Source of the DNA: Proteiniclasticum ruminis DSM 24773
GTDB taxonomy: Bacteria; Bacillota; Clostridia; Clostridiales; Clostridiaceae
Direction of reading: 5' to 3'
Assembly: GCF_000701905.1 (NCBI RefSeq)
Contig: NZ_JNKC01000005.1
Location: forward strand, 186,001 to 250,000
Length of the DNA: 64,000 nucleotides
Shown here: one piece after another, positions 34,993 to 43,491 of the stretch
How the letters are laid out: every line of letters begins with the position of its first letter
Numbering within the stretch: position 1 is the first letter of the stretch
Program-made: the position numbers and the translations under genes
The notes under the pieces: generated by a model
The model's input: the letters and a program-made list of their open reading frames with translations, nothing else
Told to the model about the DNA's origin: nothing
Database searches by the model: none

Positions 34993-36020
34993 CATTACAG
35001 GAAGCAAAACAACAAGCAAGAGAAAAAATGATGCCCCAGTGCCGTATGTGCAAAGAATGCGACGGGGTGGCCTGCAGAGGCGAAGTTCCGGGAATGGGCG
35101 GTAAAGGAACTGGAGCGAGCTTTATACGGAACGTGGAAGCTCTGAAGAACATCACCCTGCATCTGAAAACCATCCATGATGTGAAAGATGCGGACCTGAC
35201 TTTCACCCTTTTTGGCCAAACCTTATCCATGCCGGTGATGCCTGCACCAGTCACAGGTGTGAACATCAATATGGGCAACAAAATGACTGAAAAAGACTAT
35301 ATCCGTGGCGTTGTGAAAGGCTCTGAAAAAGTGGGCATTCTGCCTATGGTGGGAGATTCAGCCTTCAAGTCCTTCCTGGAGGACAACCTCAGTGTGCTGC
35401 AGGAAGAAAATATGGCGGGCATTCCGTTCATTAAACCTTGGAATCAGGAGGAGCTCTTTGCAAGAATTGATCTGGCCATGGCATCCAATCCTGTCGCTCT
35501 TGGAGTGGACATTGACTCCGCAGGGCTTGATACTTTGAAAATCCACGGCCACAGGGTCGATCCGAAGTCTCTGGAAGAGCTGAAAGCCATCAAATCTTAT
35601 CTCACAGTCCCTTTTATCGTCAAAGGAATCATGACCGTTGAGGAAGCAATGCTTGCAGTAGAAGCAGGAGCCGATGCTATTGTGGTCTCCAACCACGGCG
35701 GACGTGTCCTTGATCATGCAAGGGCCACCATATCCGTTTTACCTGACATTGCCAAGGCTGTGAATGGCAGAGTGCCTGTTCTTGCAGACGGCGGTATCAG
35801 AAGTGGTGTGGATGTATTTAAGTTCCTGGCTCTAGGCGCGGATGCTGTCCTCATCGGCAGACCTTTTGCCCAGTACGCCATCGGCGGCGGGGAAGAAGCT
35901 GTGGAGCTTTATGCCAAAAAGATTGCACAGGAGCTGAAAGGCGCTATGCTTCTCACTGGGATCAAAGACCTTCAGACACTGAAGGAGCAGGGCAGAAGCG
36001 CACTGCATTTTGAAGTCTAA
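34989..36020 (+). CDS. FMN-dependent alpha-hydroxy-acid dehydrogenase with N-terminal Cys cluster
   Basis: 343-aa (beta/alpha)8 flavoprotein of the lactate/glycolate oxidase family. FMN- and substrate-site segments are MPVMPAPVTGVNI, PFIVKGIMTVEEA (catalytic-region Lys), VVSNHGGRVLDHA (active-site His in NHGG) and ADGGIRSGVDVFKFLALGADAVLIGRP. The first 40 residues carry Cys18, Cys21, Cys24 and Cys29 in CRMCKECDGVACRGEVPGMG, absent from classical lactate oxidases and suggestive of an Fe-S cluster or zinc site. In an anaerobe it more likely acts as a dehydrogenase than an oxidase. It overlaps the DUF523 gene by 4 nt and lies ~200 nt before ptb-iorAB. Confidence 0.85.
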   Translation: MTLQEAKQQAREKMMPQCRMCKECDGVACRGEVPGMGGKGTGASFIRNVEALKNITLHLKTIHDVKDADLTFTLFGQTLSMPVMPAPVTGVNINMGNKMTEKDYIRGVVKGSEKVGILPMVGDSAFKSFLEDNLSVLQEENMAGIPFIKPWNQEELFARIDLAMASNPVALGVDIDSAGLDTLKIHGHRVDPKSLEELKAIKSYLTVPFIVKGIMTVEEAMLAVEAGADAIVVSNHGGRVLDHARATISVLPDIAKAVNGRVPVLADGGIRSGVDVFKFLALGADAVLIGRPFAQYAIGGGEEAVELYAKKIAQELKGAMLLTGIKDLQTLKEQGRSALHFEV

Positions 36021-36096
36021 ATCATTACGAAACTGCCAGTATCTGTTTTATTTTATTGACAGGTTATTTTGATTTTCGTGAAATCTCTGACGGAAT

Positions 36097-36125
36097 TTGT
36101 ATAGTTTGTTCATTCAATTGATAAT
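36097..36125 (+). promoter_or_regulatory. Candidate promoter of ptb-iorAB
   Basis: TTGTAT (36097-36102), 17-nt spacer, GATAAT (36120-36125). If used, it gives a leader containing the hairpin terminator at 36151-36180. Confidence 0.45.
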
Positions 36126-36150
36126 GTGAAAAGGATATTTTATACTGAAA

Positions 36151-36180
36151 GAAGATGAACCTTTGGTTTCATCTTCTTTT
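36151..36180 (+). terminator. Terminator or attenuator upstream of ptb
   Basis: GAAGATGAAA-type stem (GAAGATGAA...TTCATCTTC) around a 7-nt loop, followed by TTTTTC. It either ends the mutS2-side transcript or attenuates ptb-iorAB, depending on which promoter is used. Confidence 0.8.
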
Positions 36181-36224
36181 TCACCTTTATTGTATACGTT
36201 ATCAAAGTATAGGAGGGGTATTTT

Positions 36225-37133
36225 TTGATTACCAGTTTAAAGGAAATACTGACATTGGCGAAGAATCAGAAGAAACGCATTGCAGTCGCCTGCGCAGAGG
36301 ACAAGGATGTTCTAGTATCACTGAGTGAAGCGGAGCGCCATGGTCTTGCCACATTTCTCCTTTATGGGGATGCTCTGAAAATCAGGGAGGTCATGGAAGG
36401 GAACAATCTATCCTTCCGTCATGCGGAAATCATCGATGTGAAAACACCTGAGGAAGCCGCTTATCAAGCTGCAAAGTCCATCTCTGAAGAGAGAGCGGAT
36501 ATTCTCATGAAAGGCCTTGTGGATACAAAAATTCTGTTGAAAGCTGTGCTCAGTAAAGATCTCAATCTCCGTGGGGGCGGGATTCTGTCCCATGTGATGA
36601 TCTATGAAATGAAAAATTATGAAAAACTGATTCTTCTTACAGATGGAGGTATGGTGATGAAGCCCAGCCTCGAAGACAAAAAAGGGATCATCGAAAACAC
36701 CAGAATCCTAGGTAAAATTCTGGGACTTCAGCCCATGAAGGTGGCTGTCTTGTCTGCAGTTGAAAAGGTGAATCCAAATCTGGAGAGCAGCACCGAAGCC
36801 CAGGAGCTGAAAGAATTCTATCAAGAGGATGCAGATCTTCTTGTGGAAGGCCCTCTATCCTTTGATATTGCCATATCCAAAGAATCCGCACTGCATAAGG
36901 GGTATAAAGGAAAGGTCGCTGGAGATGCCGATGTGCTTCTTGTGCCAAGCCTTGAATCCGGGAACTTCCTCGGAAAGTCCTTTACCTATATGGCAGACGC
37001 CGACAGTGCCGGCATCATACTAGGCGCCAAGTGTCCTGTGATTCTGACCTCAAGGTCTGATTCCAGTGAAGCAAAACTCAACAGCATCGCACTGGCTGTA
37101 CTCATGACAAGAACCGAGGGGGAAACCATATGA
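36225..37133 (+). CDS. ptb: Phosphate acyltransferase, phosphate butyryltransferase family
   Basis: 302-aa member of the phosphotransacetylase/Ptb family, converting acyl-CoA plus phosphate to acyl phosphate plus CoA. Family segments: KKRIAVACAEDKDVL, ADILMKGLVDTKILLKAVL, LLTDGGMVMKPSLEDK and the C-terminal GDADVLLVPSLESGNFLGKS. TTG start at ideal spacing behind AGGAGGGG. It overlaps iorA by 4 nt, and no butyrate/acyl kinase gene follows. In this context the substrate may be an aryl- or branched-acyl-CoA made by IorAB rather than butyryl-CoA (inference). Confidence 0.88.
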   Translation: MITSLKEILTLAKNQKKRIAVACAEDKDVLVSLSEAERHGLATFLLYGDALKIREVMEGNNLSFRHAEIIDVKTPEEAAYQAAKSISEERADILMKGLVDTKILLKAVLSKDLNLRGGGILSHVMIYEMKNYEKLILLTDGGMVMKPSLEDKKGIIENTRILGKILGLQPMKVAVLSAVEKVNPNLESSTEAQELKEFYQEDADLLVEGPLSFDIAISKESALHKGYKGKVAGDADVLLVPSLESGNFLGKSFTYMADADSAGIILGAKCPVILTSRSDSSEAKLNSIALAVLMTRTEGETI

Positions 37134-38905
37134 AAGCATTGATGACCGGAAATGAAGCTCTTGCAAGAGGAGCCTTTGAAGCAGGGGTGCATTTTGCCTC
37201 CGCTTATCCAGGAACGCCTTCCACAGAAATTCTGGAGAATCTGTCCCAGTATAAAGAAGTCTATTCCGAATGGGCACCGAATGAAAAAGTCGGGATGGAA
37301 GCCGCTTCTGGAGCATCCATCATGGGAGCAAGGGCATTGACCACCATGAAGCATGTGGGTCTCAACGTGGCTGCAGATCCTTTCTTCACCATGGCTTATA
37401 TCGGTGTTCTCGGCGGATTTGTCATCATCAACGCAGATGATCCAGGCATGCACTCTTCCCAGAACGAGCAGGACAACAGGTTCTACGCACCTCATGCGAA
37501 GGTCCCTATGCTGGAGCCTTCAGATTCTGAAGAATGCCGTATCTTCACCAAAAAAGCCTTCGAGATCAGCGAGGAGTTTGATACCCCTGTGATGATCCGC
37601 ACCACAACAAGAGTGAACCACTCCAAGTCTCTGGTGAATCTGGAGGACAGAGTGGAGATCCCTGTGAGAGAATACAAAAAGGACAAGCTGAAAAATGTCA
37701 TGACCCCTGGTCATGCCCAAAGAAGACATCCCATTGTGGAAGAACGTCTGAAAAGTCTTGAAATCTATAATTGCCACAGTTCATTGAATAAAGTGGAGAA
37801 ACATACGGAGCAGCTTGGCATCATCACCTCCGGCATCTCCTATGCTTATGCCAAGGAAGTATTTGGAGAAAGTGCTTCTTATCTGAAGCTGGGCATGACG
37901 TTCCCGCTGCCAAAAGAGCTGATTCAGGAATTCGCCAAAGAAATGCGGGAAATCATTGTCATCGAAGAGAACGAACCTTATCTGGAAAAGGAAATCAAGG
38001 CCATGGGCATCCACTGCACCGGCCGGGATGTCCTTCCCACCTGTGGCGAACTGAATCCAGAGATCATCCGTGAAGCATTTTTGTCAGAATCACCCAAAAT
38101 GCCTCCTGTGATGGAAAGCAAAGCGCCCACAAGACCTCCTGTGCTCTGTGCCGGATGTCCCCATAGAGGCTTCTTCAACGCACTGAAAACAGACAGGGAT
38201 ATCATCGCCTCCGGAGACATCGGCTGTTACACCTTAGGCGCCATGGACCCCATCAATGTCACTGATACCGTCATCTGCATGGGTGCATCCATTTCAGCAG
38301 GAACGGGGATGCAGAAGATACTGGAGCTCCAGGGAGATAAAAAGAAAAAGATCTTTTCTTTTATTGGCGATTCCACCTTCTTCCATTCCGGTATCACAGG
38401 ACTGGTGAACTCCATCTACAATAAAATCCCACTGGTCACCGTAATCATGGACAACCGCACCACAGGCATGACAGGTCACCAGCAGAACCCAGGAACTGGA
38501 AAAACTCTCATGGGAGAAACAGCAGGGGACATTAATATCCCAATGCTTGTCCGTTCTCTGGGCATCAAAGACGAAAACATCAAAATCATCAACCCTTACT
38601 ATCAGGATAAAGCAAAGGAAGTCATCAAAGCAGCCAAAGCTTGCGAAGAGCCCTTTGTCATCATCACCCAGGAACCCTGCGCACTTTTGAAGGAAGTACA
38701 GGTCCTTAGAAGAAACTCCTATGTGGAGATCGATCAGGAGAAATGCAGAAAGTGCAAAACCTGTGTGCGTACTGGATGTCCGGCCATTTTCATGAAGGAC
38801 GGCAGTGTATTCATCGACCGTGAGATGTGCAATGGCTGTACACTCTGCTATCAGGTCTGTCCGTTCCAGGCCATTGAAAAAAAGGGGGATCTTGTTCATG
38901 CGTAA
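37130..38905 (+). CDS. iorA: Indolepyruvate:ferredoxin oxidoreductase alpha subunit
   Basis: 591-aa subunit oxidising aryl 2-oxo acids to aryl-acetyl-CoA with ferredoxin reduction. N-terminal pyrimidine-binding part (TGNEALARGAFEAGVHFASA, YPGTPSTEILE). The TPP-binding domain has ASGDIGCYTLGAMDPIN and FIGDSTFFHSGITGLVN with downstream MDNRTTGMTGHQQNPGTG. The C-terminal ferredoxin domain has two cysteine clusters (CRKCKTCVRTGCP, CNGCTLCYQVCP); the first has an extra residue, as in other IorA. ATG overlaps the ptb stop. Acts with IorB. Confidence 0.96.
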   Translation: MKALMTGNEALARGAFEAGVHFASAYPGTPSTEILENLSQYKEVYSEWAPNEKVGMEAASGASIMGARALTTMKHVGLNVAADPFFTMAYIGVLGGFVIINADDPGMHSSQNEQDNRFYAPHAKVPMLEPSDSEECRIFTKKAFEISEEFDTPVMIRTTTRVNHSKSLVNLEDRVEIPVREYKKDKLKNVMTPGHAQRRHPIVEERLKSLEIYNCHSSLNKVEKHTEQLGIITSGISYAYAKEVFGESASYLKLGMTFPLPKELIQEFAKEMREIIVIEENEPYLEKEIKAMGIHCTGRDVLPTCGELNPEIIREAFLSESPKMPPVMESKAPTRPPVLCAGCPHRGFFNALKTDRDIIASGDIGCYTLGAMDPINVTDTVICMGASISAGTGMQKILELQGDKKKKIFSFIGDSTFFHSGITGLVNSIYNKIPLVTVIMDNRTTGMTGHQQNPGTGKTLMGETAGDINIPMLVRSLGIKDENIKIINPYYQDKAKEVIKAAKACEEPFVIITQEPCALLKEVQVLRRNSYVEIDQEKCRKCKTCVRTGCPAIFMKDGSVFIDREMCNGCTLCYQVCPFQAIEKKGDLVHA

Positions 38906-39503
38906 AGAAGCGAACATTTTATTTGTCGGTGTAGGCGGTCAAGGAACCATTTCCGCCTCGAATCTCCTGTCCGCCGCACTCATCGAGCTGGGATATGATG
39001 TAAAAATGAGTGAAGTCCATGGTATGGCGCAGCGTGGGGGAAGTGTGTCTACCCAGGTGCGTTACGGAGAGAAAGTATATTCTCCGCTCATTGAGAAAGG
39101 CACTGCGGATTACATCATGTCTTTCGAAAAGAGCGAATCCCTCCGATGGATCGGCTTTCTGAAAGAAGAGGGTAAAGTAATCTCCAGTCTTCATGAGATC
39201 CGTCCTTATCTCGTCAACGTGGGCAAAGAGGTTTACCCTGAAAATTCTCTTTCTGAGTTGAAGGAGAAGGGGATAGACGTCATTTCTCTGGATGCGCAGG
39301 GAAAAGCCATTGCCCTGGGGAATGGGAAAGCCGCCAATATGATTCTCCTTGGGATTCTCGCTAAAGAGCTGGGGCTCTCCCAGGAGCTTCTTGAAAGACT
39401 CATCAAGCAGTATTTTAAACCACAGCTTCAGGAAGTGAACCTGAAAGCTTTGAACGAAGGATACCTCTATGACGAAACCCATTCAGTTTCATTGACACTT
39501 TAA
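38898..39503 (+). CDS. iorB: Indolepyruvate:ferredoxin oxidoreductase beta subunit
   Basis: 201-aa gamma-type POR domain protein: ANILFVGVGGQGTISASNLL, SEVHGMAQRGGSVSTQVRYG and KAANMILLGILAKELGLS are family hallmarks. It overlaps iorA by 8 nt, with AAGGGGG as ribosome-binding site, and the operon ends in a perfect hairpin terminator right after it. The upstream in-frame extension is inside iorA and rejected. Confidence 0.96.
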   Translation: MRKEANILFVGVGGQGTISASNLLSAALIELGYDVKMSEVHGMAQRGGSVSTQVRYGEKVYSPLIEKGTADYIMSFEKSESLRWIGFLKEEGKVISSLHEIRPYLVNVGKEVYPENSLSELKEKGIDVISLDAQGKAIALGNGKAANMILLGILAKELGLSQELLERLIKQYFKPQLQEVNLKALNEGYLYDETHSVSLTL

Positions 39504-39515
39504 AGAGCATTCTAT

Positions 39516-39554
39516 AAATAGAAGGAGCATCCGACCTGGATGCTCCTTCTATTT
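39516..39554. terminator. Bidirectional terminator between iorB and idi
   Basis: AAATAGAAGGAGCATCC-gacct-GGATGCTCCTTCTATTT: a perfect 17-bp stem. Confidence 0.92.
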
Positions 39555-39565
39555 ATTGCGTATTT

Positions 39566-40081
39566 TCAAAGAATTGCTGTGAAGTCAAACTCTTTCATGA
39601 TTTTTTTGAACCAGAACGTATACTTCTCCGGCTCATCCTCCATCTCCGCCATGAGATCCGGTAGGGAGATCCATCGGAAAGACTGCACTTCTTCAGGATT
39701 CACTTCAGGGTCCTTTTCATAGCGTCCAATATATACGTGGTCATACTCATTTTCAATGATGCCGTTGTCAAACTTCACTTCATAAGACATCTCATAAATG
39801 TGGGTCAGCTCACAATCAAATCCCATCTCTTCCGGAAGTCTTCGGTGAACCGCACTGTCTGTGGTTTCGCCATATCTTGGATGACTGCAGCAGGTATTGG
39901 CCCAAAGACCTGGTGTGTGATATTTGTGAAGCGCCCTTTGCTGAAGGAGCAGCTCTTTTTTGTCGTTGAAGACAAAAATACTGAACGCTCTGTGCTTTAT
40001 CCCCTTGATATGTGCTTCCTCTTTTCCCATGTATCCTTGGAAATTGTCTTTCTCATCCACAAGAATCAGTATATCTTCCAT
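39566..40081 (-). CDS. idi: Isopentenyl-diphosphate delta-isomerase, type I
   Basis: 171-aa Nudix-fold enzyme interconverting IPP and DMAPP. The type I signatures are present: active-site cysteine region GLWANTCCSHPRYGET, the Nudix-like RRLPEEMGFDCEL and the YEVKFDNGIIENEYDHV segment with the catalytic glutamates. This is the Mg/Mn-dependent type, not the flavin type II. It is monocistronic; AGGAG lies about 9 nt upstream of the ATG. Confidence 0.92.
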   Translation of the reverse strand: MEDILILVDEKDNFQGYMGKEEAHIKGIKHRAFSIFVFNDKKELLLQQRALHKYHTPGLWANTCCSHPRYGETTDSAVHRRLPEEMGFDCELTHIYEMSYEVKFDNGIIENEYDHVYIGRYEKDPEVNPEEVQSFRWISLPDLMAEMEDEPEKYTFWFKKIMKEFDFTAIL

Positions 40082-40288
40082 CTCTTTTATCTCCTGTTCT
40101 CTTTAATTTTCATCATTATAACGAATAATTTCATTTTATTCAATCCAGTTGTATCTCATGTATTTCCGAAATCTTAAGGCGATTTTAAAAACTTTGCGAT
40201 ATATTCATTATATCCGTGACGAAAATCACAATGTCACAAGAGATTCCATTTATAATTCTTATACTTATTTGACGACTGGAGGAAATTC

Positions 40289-41068
40289 ATGAAAGACTAT
40301 ACAAAATCCATGATAGTGGATTTCAAAGAAGTGGACCGTTTTCTACACCTGAAACTGGATGCCTTTATGCAGATGCTCAATACAACCTCAATGTACCATA
40401 CCGTAAGCCTGGGGCTTGCTCCGGACTATATGGAGAGAAGAGGCATGGTCTGGGTGCTTTACTCCTGGAACATCAAACTGTTCAAAGGGGATTACTACGC
40501 AAGAAAACTCTATTTCACAACTTTTGCGCTGTTTCATAAAGACATCTATTCCCACCGTTATTTTCTCGTAAAGGATGAGGAGGGGACTCTCATAGGCTAT
40601 GCCGTTTCTGTCTGGATCGTCATTGATTATGAAAAGCGGAAGATGGTCAAGGTCCCAGAAGATGTACAGAAGGTTTACTTCTCACAGTTTGATTCAGAAC
40701 TGACAGAAGAGCAGACCTACATTGTGGAGAGCCTCTCCACAGCTCCTTTAAAGAAACGAAGGGCACAGGACTATACCTATGAAAAAGAGATTGAGCTGCG
40801 TTTCCATGATATAGACAGCAATGGTCATGTGAACAACACAGTCTATGTGGAATGGGCCATGGAATCCTTAACCACGGATGAAGACGAAAGCTTTCTTCAG
40901 GATCATGTCGTGGAGGATCTTTCCATTGTATACAAGAAAGAAAAGATGCCCGGCGGCAAAGTTCTCATCCGATGCCTGCTCGAAGACTCAAAAAGCTATC
41001 ATGAAATCTATGACATGGAAGGCTGTCTTCTGACCTTAGTGGAGTTCACATGGAAAAAGAGAAGCTGA
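40289..41068 (+). CDS. Acyl-ACP thioesterase
   Basis: 259-aa double-hotdog protein of the bacterial FatA/FatB-like family that hydrolyses acyl-ACP. The second hotdog has the family motif RFHDIDSNGHVNNTVYVEWAM (shown here from RFHDID to VEWA, ~residues 171-190) with the conserved Asn-His pair. The first hotdog (residues ~1-130) includes RRGMVWVLYSWNIKL. A TATAAT at 40251-40256 lies 33 nt upstream, with a weak -35. It overlaps the DUF218 gene by 19 nt. Confidence 0.9.
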   Translation: MKDYTKSMIVDFKEVDRFLHLKLDAFMQMLNTTSMYHTVSLGLAPDYMERRGMVWVLYSWNIKLFKGDYYARKLYFTTFALFHKDIYSHRYFLVKDEEGTLIGYAVSVWIVIDYEKRKMVKVPEDVQKVYFSQFDSELTEEQTYIVESLSTAPLKKRRAQDYTYEKEIELRFHDIDSNGHVNNTVYVEWAMESLTTDEDESFLQDHVVEDLSIVYKKEKMPGGKVLIRCLLEDSKSYHEIYDMEGCLLTLVEFTWKKRS

Positions 41069-41688
41069 GTAAAAGCGCATCGTCCAGAATCGCAAAAAAG
41101 ATCCTTTTTTTTCTTCTTGTTTGTTTTATAGGGACCTTTCTTGTCATCGAAGGTTTTATCATCTACTTTGCGCAGAAAGAGCCCCAGGAAGAACCCGACG
41201 TCCTGATCATTCTTGGTGCAAGGCTTTATGGCACCATACCTTCACCCGCGCTGCAGCATCGTCTGGACCGGGGTGCTGCCTACCTGAAAGATCATCCCGA
41301 AGTCCTGGCCATTGTATCTGGAGGTCTGGGACGTGGCGAGGAGATGACAGAAGCGTCTGCCATGAAGAGAGATCTTGTGTCTCAAGGCATTCCGGAAGAG
41401 CGCATTTTTGTGGAAGAGAATTCCTATAACACCTATGAGAACTTTCTTTACAGCATTCAGATCATGAACGAGAAAAATCTAGGACTTCAAAAAGAGGATC
41501 TTCTCATCGGCATTGTCACCAATGACTTCCATATCTTCAGAAGCACCTTGACCGCTAAAGATTTTGGTGTAAAGGCAGTGGGCCTTCCTGCCAAAACACC
41601 TCCCAGTATCATTCTGAAATCCTATCTCCGGGAATATCTGAGCGTTCTGAAGTATCTGATTCTGGACCGCCCAAAAACCTTCCGCTGA
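41050..41688 (+). CDS. YdcF/SanA-like DUF218 membrane protein
   Basis: 212 aa. One N-terminal transmembrane helix (ILFFLLVCFIGTFLVIEGFI, ~19-38) precedes an extracytoplasmic DUF218 domain: DVLIILGARLYG, HRLDRGAAYLKDHPEVLAIVSGG, ASAMKRDLVSQGIPEERIFVEE and VTNDFHIFRS. Such proteins have been linked to envelope integrity, vancomycin sensitivity and alkane or lipid phenotypes; the reaction is unknown. It starts inside the thioesterase gene. The lipid-related neighbour is compatible with an envelope role. Confidence 0.9.
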   Translation: MEKEKLSKSASSRIAKKILFFLLVCFIGTFLVIEGFIIYFAQKEPQEEPDVLIILGARLYGTIPSPALQHRLDRGAAYLKDHPEVLAIVSGGLGRGEEMTEASAMKRDLVSQGIPEERIFVEENSYNTYENFLYSIQIMNEKNLGLQKEDLLIGIVTNDFHIFRSTLTAKDFGVKAVGLPAKTPPSIILKSYLREYLSVLKYLILDRPKTFR

Positions 41689-41703
41689 TTTCCTGGACCG
41701 TAA

Positions 41704-41747
41704 AAAAAGCCTGCAGCGCATCACCTATGGATGTCTGCAGGCTTTAT
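41704..41747. terminator. Bidirectional terminator between the DUF218 and decarboxylase genes
   Basis: AAAGCCTGCAG (41706-41716) and CTGCAGGCTTT (41735-41745) with inner GCATC/GATG pairing and A/T tracts on both sides. Confidence 0.9.
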
Positions 41748-41751
41748 TACT

Positions 41752-43224
41752 TTAGCGCACTACTTTGATGTATTCTACTCGAGGATCCTCGGTACCCTGG
41801 ACATAAAGTCCTGTTTTCTTCAGGTCCGAGACGTAGTTTACGATTTCTTCTGTGATGACTTCACCAGGGCACAGCACTGGAATACCGGGAGGGTAGGCCA
41901 TTAGGAACTCTCCGGAAACCTCACCGACACTGTCTTCCAGGAGCATAGACTCTTTCTCCGCGTAAAAAGCTTCACGAGGAATGAGAACCTGCTTCGGAAT
42001 GGAAGGAATATCAATGAAATCAGGTTTCACCTGGTTCTTGTCCTTATACTCCTCGCTGATTTCATTCAGCGCATGAATGAGCTTATCCATATTTTCCCGG
42101 GTATCACCAAAACTGCCCACCGCGAGCGTATTGTATAGATCTGAAAGCTCCATCTGGATATGGTATTTGTTCGCAAGGATCATATCCAGGTCGAATCCTG
42201 TGATACCTAGATCTCTGCAGGTGATGCAGATCTTGGTGGGATCCACCGCAAACACACCAGGATTTCCAACGAGTTCCGGTCCGAAACAATAGAATCCCTC
42301 GATTTTGTTCACTTCCGCTCTTAAATAGTTGGCATTTTCAATGGCCTTTTCCAGAAGCTCTTCTCCCTCCAGGGCAATCTGCTTTCTGGAAGTGTCCAAT
42401 GAAGCCAGAAGGATGTAGGAAGGAGAGGTGGTATGCAGAAGGTTCATAATCTGCTGCACTCTAGCGGCACTGACATACTTCGTTCTCACATGAAGAATGG
42501 ACCCCTGAGTCATGGCCCCGATGATTTTATGAGTGCTCTGGGCACAAAGATCGGCGCCTGCTTCCATGGCGGACATGGGAAGCTTTTCTGAGAAAGCCAG
42601 ATGTGGTCCATGGGCTTCATCTACAATAAGTGGAATATCATACTCATGGACAATTTCAGCAATTTTCTGAAGCTGTGTCGCTACCCCATAATAGGTAGGA
42701 TTGATGATAAGCACTGCTTTCGCATGGGGGTTTTCTTTTAAGGTTTTCTCCACGGTTTCTGGTGTTACTCCTTGGGCGATTCCAAGTTTCTTATCCAGCT
42801 CAGGCTGCATATAGACAGGGATTGCACCACTGAGAATAATACCTGCGGTAATGGACTTATGAACATTCCTTGGCACGATAATCGTATCTCCCGCTCCAAC
42901 CACAGACATGATCATGGCCTGGATGGCGCCCGATGTGCCGTGAATAGAAAAGAAGGAGGCATCTGCACCATAGGCGTCCGCAGCCAGTTCCTGTGCTTTC
43001 TTGATGGGTCCGGTGGGATGATGGAGTGAATCCACCAGCTGAAACACCGTTACATCTATTTTAAAGGGGTTTTCCCCCATGAACTTTTTAAAGCTCTTCT
43101 CGATTCCTTCGCCTTTTTTGTGACCCGGCACATGAAAAGGGACGGTTCCACGGTCTACATATTCCATAAGCGCATCAAAAAGAGGCGTTTCATTTTGGTT
43201 CAGCTTATACAACTTTACAGCCAC
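41752..43224 (-). CDS. Orn/Lys/Arg family PLP decarboxylase
   Basis: 490-aa fold-type I PLP enzyme of the short, SpeA-like class lacking the wing domain. FHVPGHKKGEGIEKSF near the N-terminus, ATTH-type block HGTSGAIQAMIMSVVGAGDT, IVDEAHGPHLAFS (PLP Asp) and QSTHKIIGAMTQGSILH with the Schiff-base Lys are all present. C-terminal domain has LLEDSVGEVSGEFLMAYPPG. The likely reaction is decarboxylation of arginine or lysine to agmatine or cadaverine; substrate cannot be fixed by eye. Own promoter. Confidence 0.92.
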   Translation of the reverse strand: MAVKLYKLNQNETPLFDALMEYVDRGTVPFHVPGHKKGEGIEKSFKKFMGENPFKIDVTVFQLVDSLHHPTGPIKKAQELAADAYGADASFFSIHGTSGAIQAMIMSVVGAGDTIIVPRNVHKSITAGIILSGAIPVYMQPELDKKLGIAQGVTPETVEKTLKENPHAKAVLIINPTYYGVATQLQKIAEIVHEYDIPLIVDEAHGPHLAFSEKLPMSAMEAGADLCAQSTHKIIGAMTQGSILHVRTKYVSAARVQQIMNLLHTTSPSYILLASLDTSRKQIALEGEELLEKAIENANYLRAEVNKIEGFYCFGPELVGNPGVFAVDPTKICITCRDLGITGFDLDMILANKYHIQMELSDLYNTLAVGSFGDTRENMDKLIHALNEISEEYKDKNQVKPDFIDIPSIPKQVLIPREAFYAEKESMLLEDSVGEVSGEFLMAYPPGIPVLCPGEVITEEIVNYVSDLKKTGLYVQGTEDPRVEYIKVVR

Positions 43225-43282
43225 CTTCTTTCACAATTCTCATCGGTTTCCCTGAATTTCTTATTCCAAAAATAACTATTGA

Positions 43283-43311
43283 ATAATAGCATAATTCTCA
43301 TGGTATTACAA
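43283..43311 (-). promoter_or_regulatory. Promoter of the decarboxylase gene
   Basis: Minus strand: TTGTAA (43311-43306), 17-nt spacer, TATTAT (43288-43283). Confidence 0.6.
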
Positions 43312-43400
43312 TGAATTTTCACATTCTCCGATACTTTCATTTTAGACTATTCTCCATGGATTTTCATCTATTGTGGCGAAAGTTCATTTCTTTTTTGAAT

Positions 43401-43453
43401 TTCACCGAGGAATCAGATTAAACGGTGAATATTTCAGTGGTTTATTATATAAT
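43401..43453 (+). promoter_or_regulatory. Promoter region of the phosphoglucomutase gene with inverted repeat
   Basis: A consensus TATAAT (43448-43453) lies 39 nt before the ATG but has no good -35. The inverted repeat TTCACCG-N15-CGGTGAA (43401-43429) ends exactly in the expected -35 position, so it may bind a regulator. Confidence 0.5.
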
Positions 43454-43491
43454 GTGAGTAGAATTGAGATGAACAAAGGAGGAATTTTACC

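Noticed and set aside
36225-37133. Calling the acyltransferase a true butyrate-pathway gene
   Set aside because: No buk, bcd, thl or crt gene is adjacent; only the family assignment is supported, so the substrate is left open.
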